Notes: generated by a model not told the origin, from the letters alone. Shown: positions 48,505-57,569, numbered from the stretch's first letter. The stretch is 64,000 bases of DNA from Pseudomonas rhodesiae (GCF_007858255.1 NZ_VFEU01000019.1:1-64000); one strand, 5' to 3'. Translations and numbers: made by a program.

Positions 48505-50928
48505 GTGCCCTTTGTGAAAACAGTATTGAGTTACCGTGACGGCGCCACTGTGCCCGTCACTATCACGCTGCTGCTGGCCTGTACGCTGGCACCCTTGGCC
48601 GCCAGCGCCGATGCACGCCAAGGCTTCGATGCCACCACCCTGCGGCAACGCGGGATTGACCCGCACCTGGCCAGCCTGCTGCTGGAAGCTCCGCGCTTTG
48701 CCGCAGGGCGGCATGCCGTCAGCCTGCGGGTCAACGGCCAGCACCGCGGTCGGCTTGACGTCAACTTCGATCAACAAGGTGCCTTGTGCTTCGACCGTGC
48801 CTTGTTGGACGCCGCCAACCTGCGCCTACCTGACGACAACGGTCCCTGCCACGACTTTCTCGCACAGTATCCCCAAAGCCTGGTGGAACCGGACCCAGCC
48901 ACGCTTACGGTGGCGTTGGTGGTGCCGACCGAGGCGCTGCGCCCGCTACAACAGGATGTCTCGGGCTATGAAACCGGTGGCGTGGCCGGCCTGCTCAATT
49001 ACGACCTGACCGGGTTCTATAACCGCTTCGGCGACAGCGACAGCCGCTTCGGCTCGGCCAACACCGAAGTCGGCTTCAATGCCGGCGACTGGATCGTACG
49101 CAGCCGTCAGGTGCAGACCTGGCAGGACGGCCTCTCGCGCAGTACGCACCTGGAGGCCTATGCCCAGCGCACCTTTGCCAGCCACCAGGCGGTGCTGCAG
49201 GCGGGGCAGGTCAATCTGTACAACCCGGTATTGCCCGGCGCGCAGATCACCGGCGTGCAGGTCCTGACCGAGCAGGCGCTGCAAGAGCAGAGTCAGGGCG
49301 CGACCATCGACGGTATCGCCAACAGCCCGGCCCAAGTCGAAGTGCGCCAGAACGGCACGTTGATTCACTCCACGGTAGTTCCCGCCGGGCCGTTTTCCTT
49401 GACGGGCGTGCGGCGCCTGAACTCGCGCTCCGACGTCGAGGTGACGGTCAAGGAAAGCAACGGTGGCGAACGGCGCTTTACCGTTCCGGCCGCCATGCTT
49501 GGCCTGGGGTTGCCGGCGCCGGGTTACTCGGTGTCGGCGGGGCGCGTGCGCAACATCGGCGATGCCCAGGGAGACGATCCCTGGGTGGTCAGCGCCGGTT
49601 GGACCGGTGCCGTACACCCGCAACTGTCGCTGGGCAGCGGCGTGCTGGCCGCCAGTGAATACCGCGCCGCCGGTGTGAGCCTGGGCTGGTTGCCGGGGTT
49701 GGACAGCCAGGTACAACTGGCCAGCCAAGTGGCCGACACGCATGCACGGGATCAGGTGCGCGGGGTGCAGACCGACCTGTCGTGGTCCCAGCGCCTGAAC
49801 GATCAATGGTCGTTCAGCGTGGCCAACGCCTGGCGCACGCCGGGTTATCGCGAACTGGAGGAGGCCACCTACGAGGCCGAAACCACCCAGCAGCGCCGCT
49901 CGCGCTATCGCGACCAACAAAGCGCCAGCCTGGGCTGGGCGCATCCGTGGCTGGGTGCATTCAGTGCCGGGGTGTCGCGCTCCAGCAACTTCGACGGCGA
50001 CAGCAGCAGCCGGGGCTTGGTGTCCTGGGGCACCAGCGTCAGCGGCGTATCGTTATCGGCCAGTGCCGAGTGGCAGATGGGCGGGCGCCAACAGCAGGAC
50101 AACGCGTTCTACTTCAACGTCAGCCTGCCCTTGGGGGATAACCGGCGCGTGCGGGCCTGGGTGCGCAATTCAGGGGGCGAGCACCGTACCGGCGTGGGGG
50201 TGAACGAGCAGATCGACGACCAACTGAGCTACCGCGTCAGCGCCGAACACGACACCCGCGACCAACAAGTGGAAACCACCCTCGGCCTTTCGGCCCTGCC
50301 CCGCTACAGCCAGTTGGACGTCAGTTACAGCCGCTCCGATGCCGAGCGTTCGAGCTATCAGGGCAGCGCTCGCGGTGGCGTGGTGGTGCATGGCGGCGGG
50401 GTCACGTTGTCACCCTATCCGGTGCGTGACACCTTTGCCTTGGTTTCGGTGGGCGACATCAGCGGCATCAAGCTCAGCACCCCCAGCGGCCCGGTCTGGA
50501 CCGACTGGCAAGGCCAGGCCGTGGTCCCCCAGATCAGCCCCTATGGCCGCAGCCCGGTGGAAGTGCAAACCCGTTCGCTGCCGCGCAATGCCGATATCAA
50601 TAACGGCCTGGCGATGCTCGCGGCTGGACGCGGCGCCGTGGACCGCGTGGAGTTCGGCGTGAGCCTGACCCGTCGCGTGCTGCTCACCGCCCGCACTGAA
50701 CAGGGCGTGTTGCTGCCTCGCGGCGCCAGTGTCAGCACCGCCAACGGCGAGTTCGTGACCTTGGTTCAGGACGGCGGCCAGGTATTTCTGCCCAATGTGC
50801 TGGCCTCGTCCAGCCTGTGGGTCAGTGCCCCCGGTTTGAGCCGTTGTCGCTTGCAGTTCGAGCTGCCGGATGAGGGCGATCCCGAGGTGTATTTCGAAAC
50901 CGCACTCGCGCGCTGTACCCCATCATGA
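48505..50928 (+). CDS. Outer-membrane usher
   Basis: The 807-residue FimD/PapC-type usher has a signal region (TITLLLACTLAPLAASA), an N-terminal subunit-binding domain (FDATTLRQRGIDPHLASLLL, a variant lacking the usual FN-x2-FL), the 24-strand barrel (LLNYDLTGFYNRFGDSDSRF onward), a plug near NSPAQVEVRQNGTLIHSTVV, and C-terminal domains (RTEQGVLLPRGASVSTANGE, VFLPNVLASSSLWV). Two Cys near each end may form disulfides. The first codon is a GTG at 48505, with another GTG three codons later as alternative. The stop overlaps the next start by four bases. Confidence 0.9.
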   Translation: MPFVKTVLSYRDGATVPVTITLLLACTLAPLAASADARQGFDATTLRQRGIDPHLASLLLEAPRFAAGRHAVSLRVNGQHRGRLDVNFDQQGALCFDRALLDAANLRLPDDNGPCHDFLAQYPQSLVEPDPATLTVALVVPTEALRPLQQDVSGYETGGVAGLLNYDLTGFYNRFGDSDSRFGSANTEVGFNAGDWIVRSRQVQTWQDGLSRSTHLEAYAQRTFASHQAVLQAGQVNLYNPVLPGAQITGVQVLTEQALQEQSQGATIDGIANSPAQVEVRQNGTLIHSTVVPAGPFSLTGVRRLNSRSDVEVTVKESNGGERRFTVPAAMLGLGLPAPGYSVSAGRVRNIGDAQGDDPWVVSAGWTGAVHPQLSLGSGVLAASEYRAAGVSLGWLPGLDSQVQLASQVADTHARDQVRGVQTDLSWSQRLNDQWSFSVANAWRTPGYRELEEATYEAETTQQRRSRYRDQQSASLGWAHPWLGAFSAGVSRSSNFDGDSSSRGLVSWGTSVSGVSLSASAEWQMGGRQQQDNAFYFNVSLPLGDNRRVRAWVRNSGGEHRTGVGVNEQIDDQLSYRVSAEHDTRDQQVETTLGLSALPRYSQLDVSYSRSDAERSSYQGSARGGVVVHGGGVTLSPYPVRDTFALVSVGDISGIKLSTPSGPVWTDWQGQAVVPQISPYGRSPVEVQTRSLPRNADINNGLAMLAAGRGAVDRVEFGVSLTRRVLLTARTEQGVLLPRGASVSTANGEFVTLVQDGGQVFLPNVLASSSLWVSAPGLSRCRLQFELPDEGDPEVYFETALARCTPS

Positions 50929-52085
50929 GGACCGTAACCATGCCCCCTATTCGCCTGCTGCGGCAGTTGACGGCCGCATCGCTGCTCATTGTCGGCGCCA
51001 CAGCCAACGCGTTGGCCAACGACGAGTGCCAGTTGACCCTCAGCGAATCGCTGCTGGACCTGGGCCTGATGAACCGCCTGGCGCAAACCGACAGCGCACC
51101 CCAGCGCCTGCTCGGCGAGCGCCGCTTGCGCCTGACCCTTGCGTGCCCGCAAGCGCAGGACCTGAGTGTGTTCTATCGCGCCCTCGCCGCCAGTGCCGAA
51201 CGTCTGCAATTCACCGAACACGGCAGCTACGCGCTCGAACTCAGTGACGGCGTAGTGGATGGTCGGTCGGTGGAGTTGGGCTTGATGCCCGTGGCCGGGC
51301 AACCGCCAGCCGTGGTTGGCCCGCGCTTGACATGGCGCACTGGCCACCTGGTGGCACCCGTGCAAGGCGGCGCGGTGGTACAGGGCAAAAACTTTTCCCT
51401 GCAACTGAGCCTCAGCGCCTGGGCGGACAGGGCCGCAACCTACGTGCGGGACGCCACCACCTGGGAGGTCAACGGGACGTTCGAGGCCCAGCGCAGCGGT
51501 CGTTACCGTGAACTGACCCTGCGCGCGCACTTCGCGCCGGTGGCGTGCACGCCGCAGTTGTCCAACGGCGGCCTGGTGGATTACGGCACCTTGCTGGCCA
51601 AGGACCTGAGCGTCACAAACGAAACCCCGTTGCCCACCCGCACCCTGCAAATGACCGTCAGTTGCGACGCGCCCGTGCCCTTCGCCTTGCGCATGCACGA
51701 CAACCGTGAAGGCTCGGCCACCGGCGGCACCGACGAGACCGCCTACGGCCTGGACCGCGACGGCAGCCAGAACAAGATCGGCCGCTTCTACGTAAACATC
51801 GACCCGGAGGACTTTTCCGCCGATGCCTACGGCGCGCTGTATCGCACCGACTCCACCAGCAACGGCGCCGCCTGGAGCAGCGCCAGTGCGCGGCAGATCC
51901 CCATCGCCGCCAACAGCTATATGGGCTTCACCCACCTGGCGGGCAGCACCCAAGGCCCGGTAGCGATCCAGCACCTGAGCGGCACGTTACGCATCAAGGC
52001 TTACCTGGCGCCGACCCAATCCCTGGATCTGCGTCAGGTGGTGCAGATCAACGGCTCCGGCACCCTCGAAATCATCTACCTCTAA
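50925..52085 (+). CDS. Two-domain DUF1120 protein, probable tip adhesin
   Basis: The 386-residue product is nearly twice the length of the other subunits. After a signal peptide (QLTAASLLIVGATANALA) comes a unique domain of about 170 residues (ECQLTLSESLLDLGLMNRLA to WADRAATYVRDATTWEVNG). The C-terminal half is a complete DUF1120 domain: LRAHFAPVACTPQLSNGGLV, LAKDLSVTNETPLPTRTLQM, SCDAPVPFALRMHDN, GSGTLEIIYL. This is the layout of a chaperone-usher tip adhesin, with a binding domain followed by a pilin domain. Its ATG overlaps the usher stop (ATGA), so both are co-translated. The ligand is unknown. Confidence 0.75.
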   Translation: MRTVTMPPIRLLRQLTAASLLIVGATANALANDECQLTLSESLLDLGLMNRLAQTDSAPQRLLGERRLRLTLACPQAQDLSVFYRALAASAERLQFTEHGSYALELSDGVVDGRSVELGLMPVAGQPPAVVGPRLTWRTGHLVAPVQGGAVVQGKNFSLQLSLSAWADRAATYVRDATTWEVNGTFEAQRSGRYRELTLRAHFAPVACTPQLSNGGLVDYGTLLAKDLSVTNETPLPTRTLQMTVSCDAPVPFALRMHDNREGSATGGTDETAYGLDRDGSQNKIGRFYVNIDPEDFSADAYGALYRTDSTSNGAAWSSASARQIPIAANSYMGFTHLAGSTQGPVAIQHLSGTLRIKAYLAPTQSLDLRQVVQINGSGTLEIIYL

Positions 52086-52102
52086 CTTCTGGAATTGACG
52101 CC

Positions 52103-52753
52103 ATGAACGCTTATCCCATCGTTTTTTACAGCCTGCTGTTATTGACCGCCACGGCCCACACCCAGGCCGCCTCCAGCGTCGATCTGACGGTCAAAGGCGT
52201 GGTCACGCCCACCGCCTGCGACCCTCAGTTGTCCGGCGGCGGGCTGATCGACTACGGCAAGATGTCCCAGCAGGATCTGAACCTGGAGACCAGCACGCGG
52301 CTGCCGACCAAACACCTGCAAGTGAGCATCGCCTGCACGGCGCCAAGTCGTTTTGCGCTGCGCATGCGCGACAATCGCGAGGGCACCGCAACGGTCAACA
52401 GCGAGATTTACTACGGGCTAGGACTGGACAACAGCGGCAACCGGCTTGGGCTTTACTCGATGACCTTCGACCCCCGCAACACGCTGGTGGACAGCACCGT
52501 GACGGTGTACGGCACCGAGTCCACCACCGGCGGCCTGGCCTGGCGCACCGCCAACCTCAACCCCATCGATATCGGCGCCAATAGCTACCTGGGCTTTACC
52601 GCCAGGCAGGGCAGCACCGCCGGGCCTTCGGCGATCCAGGAGCTGATCAGCACGGTCAAGGTCCAAGCGGTGATCGACGCACGGCAGAACCTGGACCTGA
52701 GCACCGACACCCTGCTCGACGGCTCGGCGACTCTGGAAGTGATCTATCTCTAG
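52103..52753 (+). CDS. DUF1120 fimbrial-like subunit 5
   Basis: The 216-residue secreted subunit has a signal peptide (IVFYSLLLLTATAHTQA), ASSVDLTVKGVVTPTACDPQ, GLIDYGKMSQQDLNLETSTR, the second Cys in VSIACTAPSRFALRMRDN, and GSATLEVIYL. Its sequence is nearer to the C-terminal half of the adhesin (DNREG, EIIYL/EVIYL) than to subunits 1-4. It is last in the cluster, 17 bases after the adhesin. Its stop codon overlaps that of the converging MFS gene by four bases. Confidence 0.85.
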   Translation: MNAYPIVFYSLLLLTATAHTQAASSVDLTVKGVVTPTACDPQLSGGGLIDYGKMSQQDLNLETSTRLPTKHLQVSIACTAPSRFALRMRDNREGTATVNSEIYYGLGLDNSGNRLGLYSMTFDPRNTLVDSTVTVYGTESTTGGLAWRTANLNPIDIGANSYLGFTARQGSTAGPSAIQELISTVKVQAVIDARQNLDLSTDTLLDGSATLEVIYL

Positions 52754-54015
52754 CGTTTCTCGCTGGTGACCTGCACATAACGCGCACGCCCTGCGCCCAG
52801 GCCGGCAATGATCGCGCCCAGGCCGATCACCGCGAAAATCCAGCCGATAGCGCTCCAGCCGCCGGTCCAGTCGTGCACCAGGCCGACCGCAAACGGGCCG
52901 AGGGACGCCAGGGTATAGCCGAAACCCTGAGCCATGCTCGACAGGTTCGCGGCGACGTGGGCATCCCGCGAGCGCAGCACAATCAAGGTCAACGCCAGGC
53001 TGAAGGTGCCGCCCTGGCCCAGGCCGAGCAGGATCGCCCAGCCCCACAGACCGTCCAGCGGCGCATAGAGGCAACCGAACAACCCGCCGAGGGTCAGCAG
53101 CATCACCACCACGATCGCCAGGCGCTGGTCGCGACCACGAGTGGCCAACCAGGGCGCGGCCAGCGAACTGATCAATTGCAGGATAATCGAGCCGGACAGC
53201 GCCAGCCCGGCCTCGGTTGCGCTGAGGCCGCGGCTGATCAGAATCGACGGCAGCCAGCCAAACACGATGTACGCCAAGGACGATTGCAGGCCCATGTACA
53301 AGGTCACCTGCCAGGCCAACGGATCGCGTAGCAAGCCTTTGACCTGATACGCGACGCGATGGGCGCCGTGTCGTTGCCCGACCTGCGGCCACCACACCAA
53401 CGCCGCCACCACCGCCGGCACCATCCAGAAGCCCAGGCCCATGCTCCAGCGGTCGCCGAACACATGGCTCAGCGGCACTGTCGCCCCCGCCGCCAGCGCG
53501 GCGCCCAGGCACAACGCCATGGTGTACACGCCGGTCATGGCCCCGGCCTGGCGAGCGAAATCACGCTTGACGATGCCCGGCAGCAACACGCCGATAATGC
53601 CGATGCTCGCCCCGGCAATCAGGCTGCCGGCAAACAGCCCGACCTCACCGAATGCACTGCGCAGAATGATGCCACCGGCCAGTGTCAGCACGATCCCCAG
53701 CACCACGCGCTCGGCGCCGAATCGCCGCGCCAGAATCGGCGCCAATGGCGCAAACAGCCCCAGGCACAGCACGGGCAAAGTGGTCAGCAAACCGGCCTTG
53801 GCCGCCGACAAGCCCAGGCTGGCCGACACATCGCTGAGCAACGGCGCCATGCTCGACAACGCCGGGCGCAGGTTCAACGCCACCAGCACCAGGCCCAGCA
53901 GCAACAGCCACGGGCGGCTGACCTGCGGCGGGGTGTGCTGGACCTCGTCGTCATCGGCCTCGGCATCGATCAGCAGTTCTTCGAGTTCGGGTGTGCGTTG
54001 GGCTTCAGGGTTCAT
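52750..54015 (-). CDS. CynX/NimT-family MFS transporter
   Basis: The 421-residue inner-membrane protein has 12 membrane segments after an acidic N-terminal extension (TPELEELLIDAEADDDE). The first helix has the family motif LVALNLRPALSSMAPLL of cyanate/nitroimidazole-type transporters, and LAPILARRFGAERVVLG is the MFS loop between TM2 and TM3. The substrate is unknown. The start overlaps the GntR gene by 11 bases, so regulator and transporter form one operon. Confidence 0.85.
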   Translation of the reverse strand: MNPEAQRTPELEELLIDAEADDDEVQHTPPQVSRPWLLLLGLVLVALNLRPALSSMAPLLSDVSASLGLSAAKAGLLTTLPVLCLGLFAPLAPILARRFGAERVVLGIVLTLAGGIILRSAFGEVGLFAGSLIAGASIGIIGVLLPGIVKRDFARQAGAMTGVYTMALCLGAALAAGATVPLSHVFGDRWSMGLGFWMVPAVVAALVWWPQVGQRHGAHRVAYQVKGLLRDPLAWQVTLYMGLQSSLAYIVFGWLPSILISRGLSATEAGLALSGSIILQLISSLAAPWLATRGRDQRLAIVVVMLLTLGGLFGCLYAPLDGLWGWAILLGLGQGGTFSLALTLIVLRSRDAHVAANLSSMAQGFGYTLASLGPFAVGLVHDWTGGWSAIGWIFAVIGLGAIIAGLGAGRARYVQVTSEKR

Positions 54016-54664
54016 GGATCAACTGTCGGCAGAGGGATTTGGCGCGTTCCGGGTCTTGCTGCTCCACCGCTTCAAGCAAGGCGCTGTGCAGGTCGAACAC
54101 CGCCTGGCGGCGTGGTGAAACACTGAGGGTCTGGCGCAACTGGGCGCCGACGATGGCGGAAAAATACTGGTACAACTCGCTCAACGCCGGGTTGTGGGCG
54201 GCATCCACCAGACGGGTGTGGAACACCAGGTCGGCGTGGATATAGGCCTCCAGGTCACCGTGATACAGCGCGGCGCTGGTGCGCAGGGCTTGATGCAACC
54301 CCTGAAGGTCTTGCTCGGTACGGCGTTGCGCCGCAAGACCAATGGCCTCCACTTCGAGGATCTGCCGGGTCTCCTGCGCCTGCGCCAAGGTGCAGTGGGA
54401 CAACGCACGCATCGCCCCCAAGGGATCAGTCATCGAGCGCAGATAACTGCCGTCTCCCTGGCGGATCTCAATCAACCCGGAAAACGCCAGCACCCGCATG
54501 GCTTCACGCACGGTATTGCGGCTGATCCCCAGCTCGGCGGACAACTCCGGCTCGGTGGGCAAGCGCTCGCCGACAGCCCATACGCCCTGAGCGATGCGCA
54601 GGCGCAACTGTTCAAGAGCCTGGTCGACCAGCGAGCGTTTAATCAGTGGGGCGATGTCTGTCAT
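54005..54664 (-). CDS. GntR-family (FadR/FCD) transcriptional regulator
   Basis: The 219-residue product from the ATG at 54664 has a GntR winged helix (RLRIAQGVWAVGERLPTEPE, LGISRNTVREAMRVLAFSGL) and an all-helical FCD effector domain (TRQILEVEAIGLAAQRRTEQ, HADLVFHTRLVDAAHNPALS). An upstream in-frame TTG at 54685 is an alternative. It precedes and overlaps the CynX-type transporter gene, so it probably regulates that gene and itself. Candidate operators are at 54689-54717. Confidence 0.85.
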   Translation of the reverse strand: MTDIAPLIKRSLVDQALEQLRLRIAQGVWAVGERLPTEPELSAELGISRNTVREAMRVLAFSGLIEIRQGDGSYLRSMTDPLGAMRALSHCTLAQAQETRQILEVEAIGLAAQRRTEQDLQGLHQALRTSAALYHGDLEAYIHADLVFHTRLVDAAHNPALSELYQYFSAIVGAQLRQTLSVSPRRQAVFDLHSALLEAVEQQDPERAKSLCRQLIHEP

Positions 54665-54688
54665 GGATTTTGCGCTTTCGTCCAATCA

Positions 54689-54717
54689 TAGGATGAATTT
54701 TCCTACAGCCTATTAGG
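54689..54717. promoter_or_regulatory. Operator-like repeats before the GntR regulator
   Basis: TAGGA (54689-54693) and TCCTA (54701-54705) form an inverted repeat with a 7-base spacer, and CCTATTAGG (54709-54717) is a 9-base palindrome of the same half-sites. They lie 25-53 bases before the start codon. Confidence 0.4.
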
Positions 54718-54785
54718 ACTCACCTACAAAGGCAACGCACTAGGGTGAATGGGCGGAAAACGAAGCAAAATTTTCGATTGGTAAA

Positions 54786-54804
54786 ATTACCCTTAAAGGG
54801 TAAT
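54786..54804. promoter_or_regulatory. MqsA operator palindrome
   Basis: ATTACCCTT-A-AAGGGTAAT is a perfect 19-base palindrome, 19 bases before the mqsR start. It contains ACCCT-N3-AGGGT, close to the AACCT-N-AGGTT motif bound by E. coli MqsA, and indicates autoregulation. Confidence 0.7.
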
Positions 54805-54822
54805 TATCAACTTAGGTGTCTT

Positions 54823-55134
54823 ATGGAAAAGCACACACCTCATTACGATTTGGCTCAAGTCAAGGAAGAGGTCATCCGGCTAGGTGCGCGCGCTTTCACC
54901 GCCAGCGCCCGAGAGGGAGGGCGGCAGCTGGAGTTGAGCCTCGGTCAGATGCGACTTGCCGTTTGCGCTCTGGAAGCTCGAATGTTGTACAAGTCAATGA
55001 CGACATACGCAGACCATCGGATATGGCAGGACGTCTATCTGATCAAGATTTACGGCACGGAGATTTACATCAAAGTGACCTACCGTCCAAGCGGTGGGCC
55101 GCCGGTAATCTCCTTCAAGGAGAAAGCTTTATGA
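54823..55134 (+). CDS. mqsR: MqsR-type toxin (mRNA interferase)
   Basis: MqsR is a RelE-fold ribonuclease that cleaves mRNA at GCU/GCA and slows growth when freed from MqsA. The ATG at 54823 gives 103 residues starting MEKHTPHYDLAQVKEEVIRL, matching E. coli MqsR in length and start. The active-site residues are present: Lys and Tyr around MLYKSMTTYADHRIWQDVYL, the later Tyr in IYIKV, and Lys in the closing VISFKEKAL. The frame is open upstream to 54745, but that would include the operator and is rejected. The toxin comes first, as in E. coli, and overlaps mqsA by four bases. Confidence 0.92.
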   Translation: MEKHTPHYDLAQVKEEVIRLGARAFTASAREGGRQLELSLGQMRLAVCALEARMLYKSMTTYADHRIWQDVYLIKIYGTEIYIKVTYRPSGGPPVISFKEKAL

Positions 55135-55619
55135 AAACCCGACAATGCGTGAACTGCGGCGCTGCTGAAGGCATGCAGCATTTCGAAGGTCGCACCTTCA
55201 CGATCAATACCCGCGGCATGCTGCGCAAGATTCCTGATATCGCCGGCTGGGAATGCCAGGTCTGCCATGAAAGGGAGTTCGATATGGACACCGACAGTGC
55301 AGAGCGTTATTCCACTGCCAGTGATCAACTGTTGGTCGATGCGCGAAAAGTCATTGCCGCCGAAATAAAGCGAATTCGGCGCAAATTACATCTGACCCAA
55401 AAGGAGGCTGTGAGGCTGTTGATTGGCCGCGGCCACAACGCATTTTCCCGGTACGAAAGGGCCGAGGTGTTTCCACCTGAGCCATTACTCATCCTGATGC
55501 GCTTGTTGGATAAACATCCCCACCTGTTGGCGGAGATAGAGACGCTCAACGTTGGCGAAGATCTTAACCGGCTGCTCATCGCCAAAGACGCGCAACAGCT
55601 TTCAGCTCAGGCGTCCTGA
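55131..55619 (+). CDS. mqsA: MqsA-type antitoxin and repressor
   Basis: The 162-residue antitoxin has an N-terminal zinc domain (CVNCGAAEG and GWECQVCHEREF, four Cys) that binds MqsR, and a C-terminal HTH domain (LTQKEAVRLLIGRGHNAFSR, YERAEVFPPEPLLILMRLLD). It represses its own operon through the palindrome at 54786. It starts inside the mqsR stop (ATGA). At 162 residues it is longer than the 131 of E. coli MqsA, the extra being at the C-terminus. A terminator follows. Confidence 0.92.
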   Translation: MKTRQCVNCGAAEGMQHFEGRTFTINTRGMLRKIPDIAGWECQVCHEREFDMDTDSAERYSTASDQLLVDARKVIAAEIKRIRRKLHLTQKEAVRLLIGRGHNAFSRYERAEVFPPEPLLILMRLLDKHPHLLAEIETLNVGEDLNRLLIAKDAQQLSAQAS

Positions 55620-55639
55620 CACGGTCGACAGGCAAAAAT

Positions 55640-55663
55640 AAACCCGGCGCCAAGGCCGGGTTT
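55640..55663. terminator. Terminator hairpin between mqsA and aapP
   Basis: AAACCCGGC (55640-55648) and GCCGGGTTT (55655-55663) pair over a 6-base loop between converging genes. T- and A-rich flanks are modest on both sides. Confidence 0.6.
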
Positions 55664-55685
55664 ATCTTCAAGCATTACCGCAGGA

Positions 55686-56450
55686 TCAATGCAGAATCTG
55701 GCTCAAGAACAACTTGGTCCGATCATTCTGCGGGTTGTCGAAGAAGTCATTCGGTGCCGCTTGTTCCACGATTTCGCCTTTGTCCATGAAGATCACGCGG
55801 TTGGCCACGGTGCGGGCAAAGCCCATTTCGTGGGTTACGCAGAGCATGGTCATGCCGTCTTCGGCCAGGCCGATCATGGTGTCGAGTACTTCTTTCACCA
55901 TCTCTGGGTCCAGTGCCGAAGTCGGCTCATCGAACAGCATGATTTTCGGTTTCATGCACAGTGCCCGGGCAATCGCCACACGCTGTTGCTGGCCGCCGGA
56001 CAGTTGCCCCGGAAACTTGTGGGCCTGCTCCGGGATGCGCACGCGCTCCAGGTAGTGCATGGCGATTTCTTCGGCCTTGCGCTTGGGCATCTTGCGCACC
56101 CACATCGGCGCCAGCGTGCAGTTCTGCAGGATGGTCAGGTGCGGGAACAGGTTGAAGTGCTGGAACACCATGCCGACTTCGCGGCGGATTGCTTCGATCT
56201 GCTTGAGGTCGTTGGTCAGCTCCACGCCATCGACCACGATGCGGCCCTGCTGGTGTTCTTCCAGGCGGTTGAGGCAGCGGATGGTGGTGGACTTGCCGGA
56301 ACCCGACGGCCCGCACAGCACGATACGCTCGCCCTGCTTGACGTTGAGGTTGATGTCTTTCAACACATGGAACTGGCCGTACCACTTGTTGACGCCCTGC
56401 ATCTGGATAATGCCTTCAGGGCCCACAGGCTGTTTGATTGCTTCGCTCAT
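55686..56450 (-). CDS. aapP: General L-amino acid ABC transporter, ATP-binding protein
   Basis: This 254-residue ATPase drives import of polar and branched amino acids. The Walker A is in LCGPSGSGKSTTIRCLN, Q-loop in VGMVFQHFNLFPHLT, the ABC signature in FPGQLSGGQQQRVAIARALC, Walker B in IMLFDEPTSALDPE, and the switch His in CVTHEMGFAR. It is last in aapJQMP, 11 bases after aapM. An ATG at 56450 is chosen over the TTG just before it. Confidence 0.93.
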   Translation of the reverse strand: MSEAIKQPVGPEGIIQMQGVNKWYGQFHVLKDINLNVKQGERIVLCGPSGSGKSTTIRCLNRLEEHQQGRIVVDGVELTNDLKQIEAIRREVGMVFQHFNLFPHLTILQNCTLAPMWVRKMPKRKAEEIAMHYLERVRIPEQAHKFPGQLSGGQQQRVAIARALCMKPKIMLFDEPTSALDPEMVKEVLDTMIGLAEDGMTMLCVTHEMGFARTVANRVIFMDKGEIVEQAAPNDFFDNPQNDRTKLFLSQILH

Positions 56451-56461
56451 CAAAAGAACTC

Positions 56462-57559
56462 CTAACGCTTGTGGCCTGTGTCGAGCTTGCGTTCCAGGTG
56501 CATGGAATAGCGCGACATACCAAAACAGAAAATCCAGAACACCAGGGCGGCGAACACGTAGCCTTCAGTGGCCATGCCCAGCCATTTAGGGTCGGCGGCG
56601 GCTTGCTTGACGCTGTTGAGCAGGTCGAACAGGCCGATGATGATCACCAGGCTGGTGTCCTTGAACAGCGCGATGAAGGTGTTGACGATCCCCGGAATCA
56701 CCATCTTCAGGGCTTGCGGCAGAATCACCAGCCCCATGCTGCGCCAGTAGCCCAGGCCCATCGCTGCGGCCGCTTCGTACTGGCCTTTAGGGATGGCCTG
56801 CAAACCGCCACGCACCACTTCGGCCACATAGGCCGACTGGAACAGGATCACGCCGATCAGCGCCCGCAGCAACTTGTCGAAGTTCATGCCTTCGGGCAGG
56901 AACAACGGCAGCATTACCGAGGACATGAACAGCACGGTAATCAGCGGCACGCCGCGCCAGAATTCGATGAAGGTCACGCAGACCACACGAATCGCCGGCA
57001 TGTTCGAACGCCGTCCCAACGCCAGCACAATACCCAAGGGCAAGGCGCCGGCGATGCCGACGGTGGCGATCACCAGGGTCAGCATCAGGCCGCCCCATTG
57101 GCTGGTGGCCACGGTGGCCAGGCCAAATACACCGCCATGCAGCAGGAAGAAGGCGATGATCGGGTACAGCACCAGGAAGCTCAGCCCGTAGATTGCCTTG
57201 CGCGGGAAGCGCGAGATGAACAACGGTGCCACGCCGACGATGGCCAGCCACACGGTCAGGTCCACGCGCCAGCGCAGGTCACCGGGGTAGTAGCCATACA
57301 TGAACTGCCCGAAACGCTGTTGGATGAACACCCAACAGGCGCCCTCCTTCGTGCAGTCGGCGCGGGTGGTGCCAACCCAGTTAGCGTCCAGGATGGCCCA
57401 ATGCAGGATCGGCGGCACCACCAGGTACACCAGGTAGATCGACAGCAGGGTCAGCAGTGTATTGAGCCAACTGGAAAACAGGTTGGCGCGCATCCATGCC
57501 ATTGGCCCGAAGACTTTGCTCGGCGGCGGCATATCAGGTTTGAAAGTATGCGAACTCAT
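56462..57559 (-). CDS. aapM: General L-amino acid ABC transporter, permease AapM
   Basis: The 365-residue inner-membrane permease has a long N-terminal part with several membrane segments and a conserved periplasmic stretch (WVGTTRADCTKEGACWVFIQ, PGDLRWRVDLTVWLAIVGVA). The HisM-type permease domain follows with the coupling segment EVVRGGLQAIPKGQYEAAAA. The extended N-terminus distinguishes AapM from ordinary polar amino-acid permeases. aapQ ends 10 bases upstream. Confidence 0.92.
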   Translation of the reverse strand: MSSHTFKPDMPPPSKVFGPMAWMRANLFSSWLNTLLTLLSIYLVYLVVPPILHWAILDANWVGTTRADCTKEGACWVFIQQRFGQFMYGYYPGDLRWRVDLTVWLAIVGVAPLFISRFPRKAIYGLSFLVLYPIIAFFLLHGGVFGLATVATSQWGGLMLTLVIATVGIAGALPLGIVLALGRRSNMPAIRVVCVTFIEFWRGVPLITVLFMSSVMLPLFLPEGMNFDKLLRALIGVILFQSAYVAEVVRGGLQAIPKGQYEAAAAMGLGYWRSMGLVILPQALKMVIPGIVNTFIALFKDTSLVIIIGLFDLLNSVKQAAADPKWLGMATEGYVFAALVFWIFCFGMSRYSMHLERKLDTGHKR

Positions 57560-57569
57560 GTGCGTTTCC

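Noticed and set aside
50766..51974. 402-codon open frame antisense to the usher end and adhesin
   Set aside because: Shadow of two overlapping, coupled genes on the plus strand.
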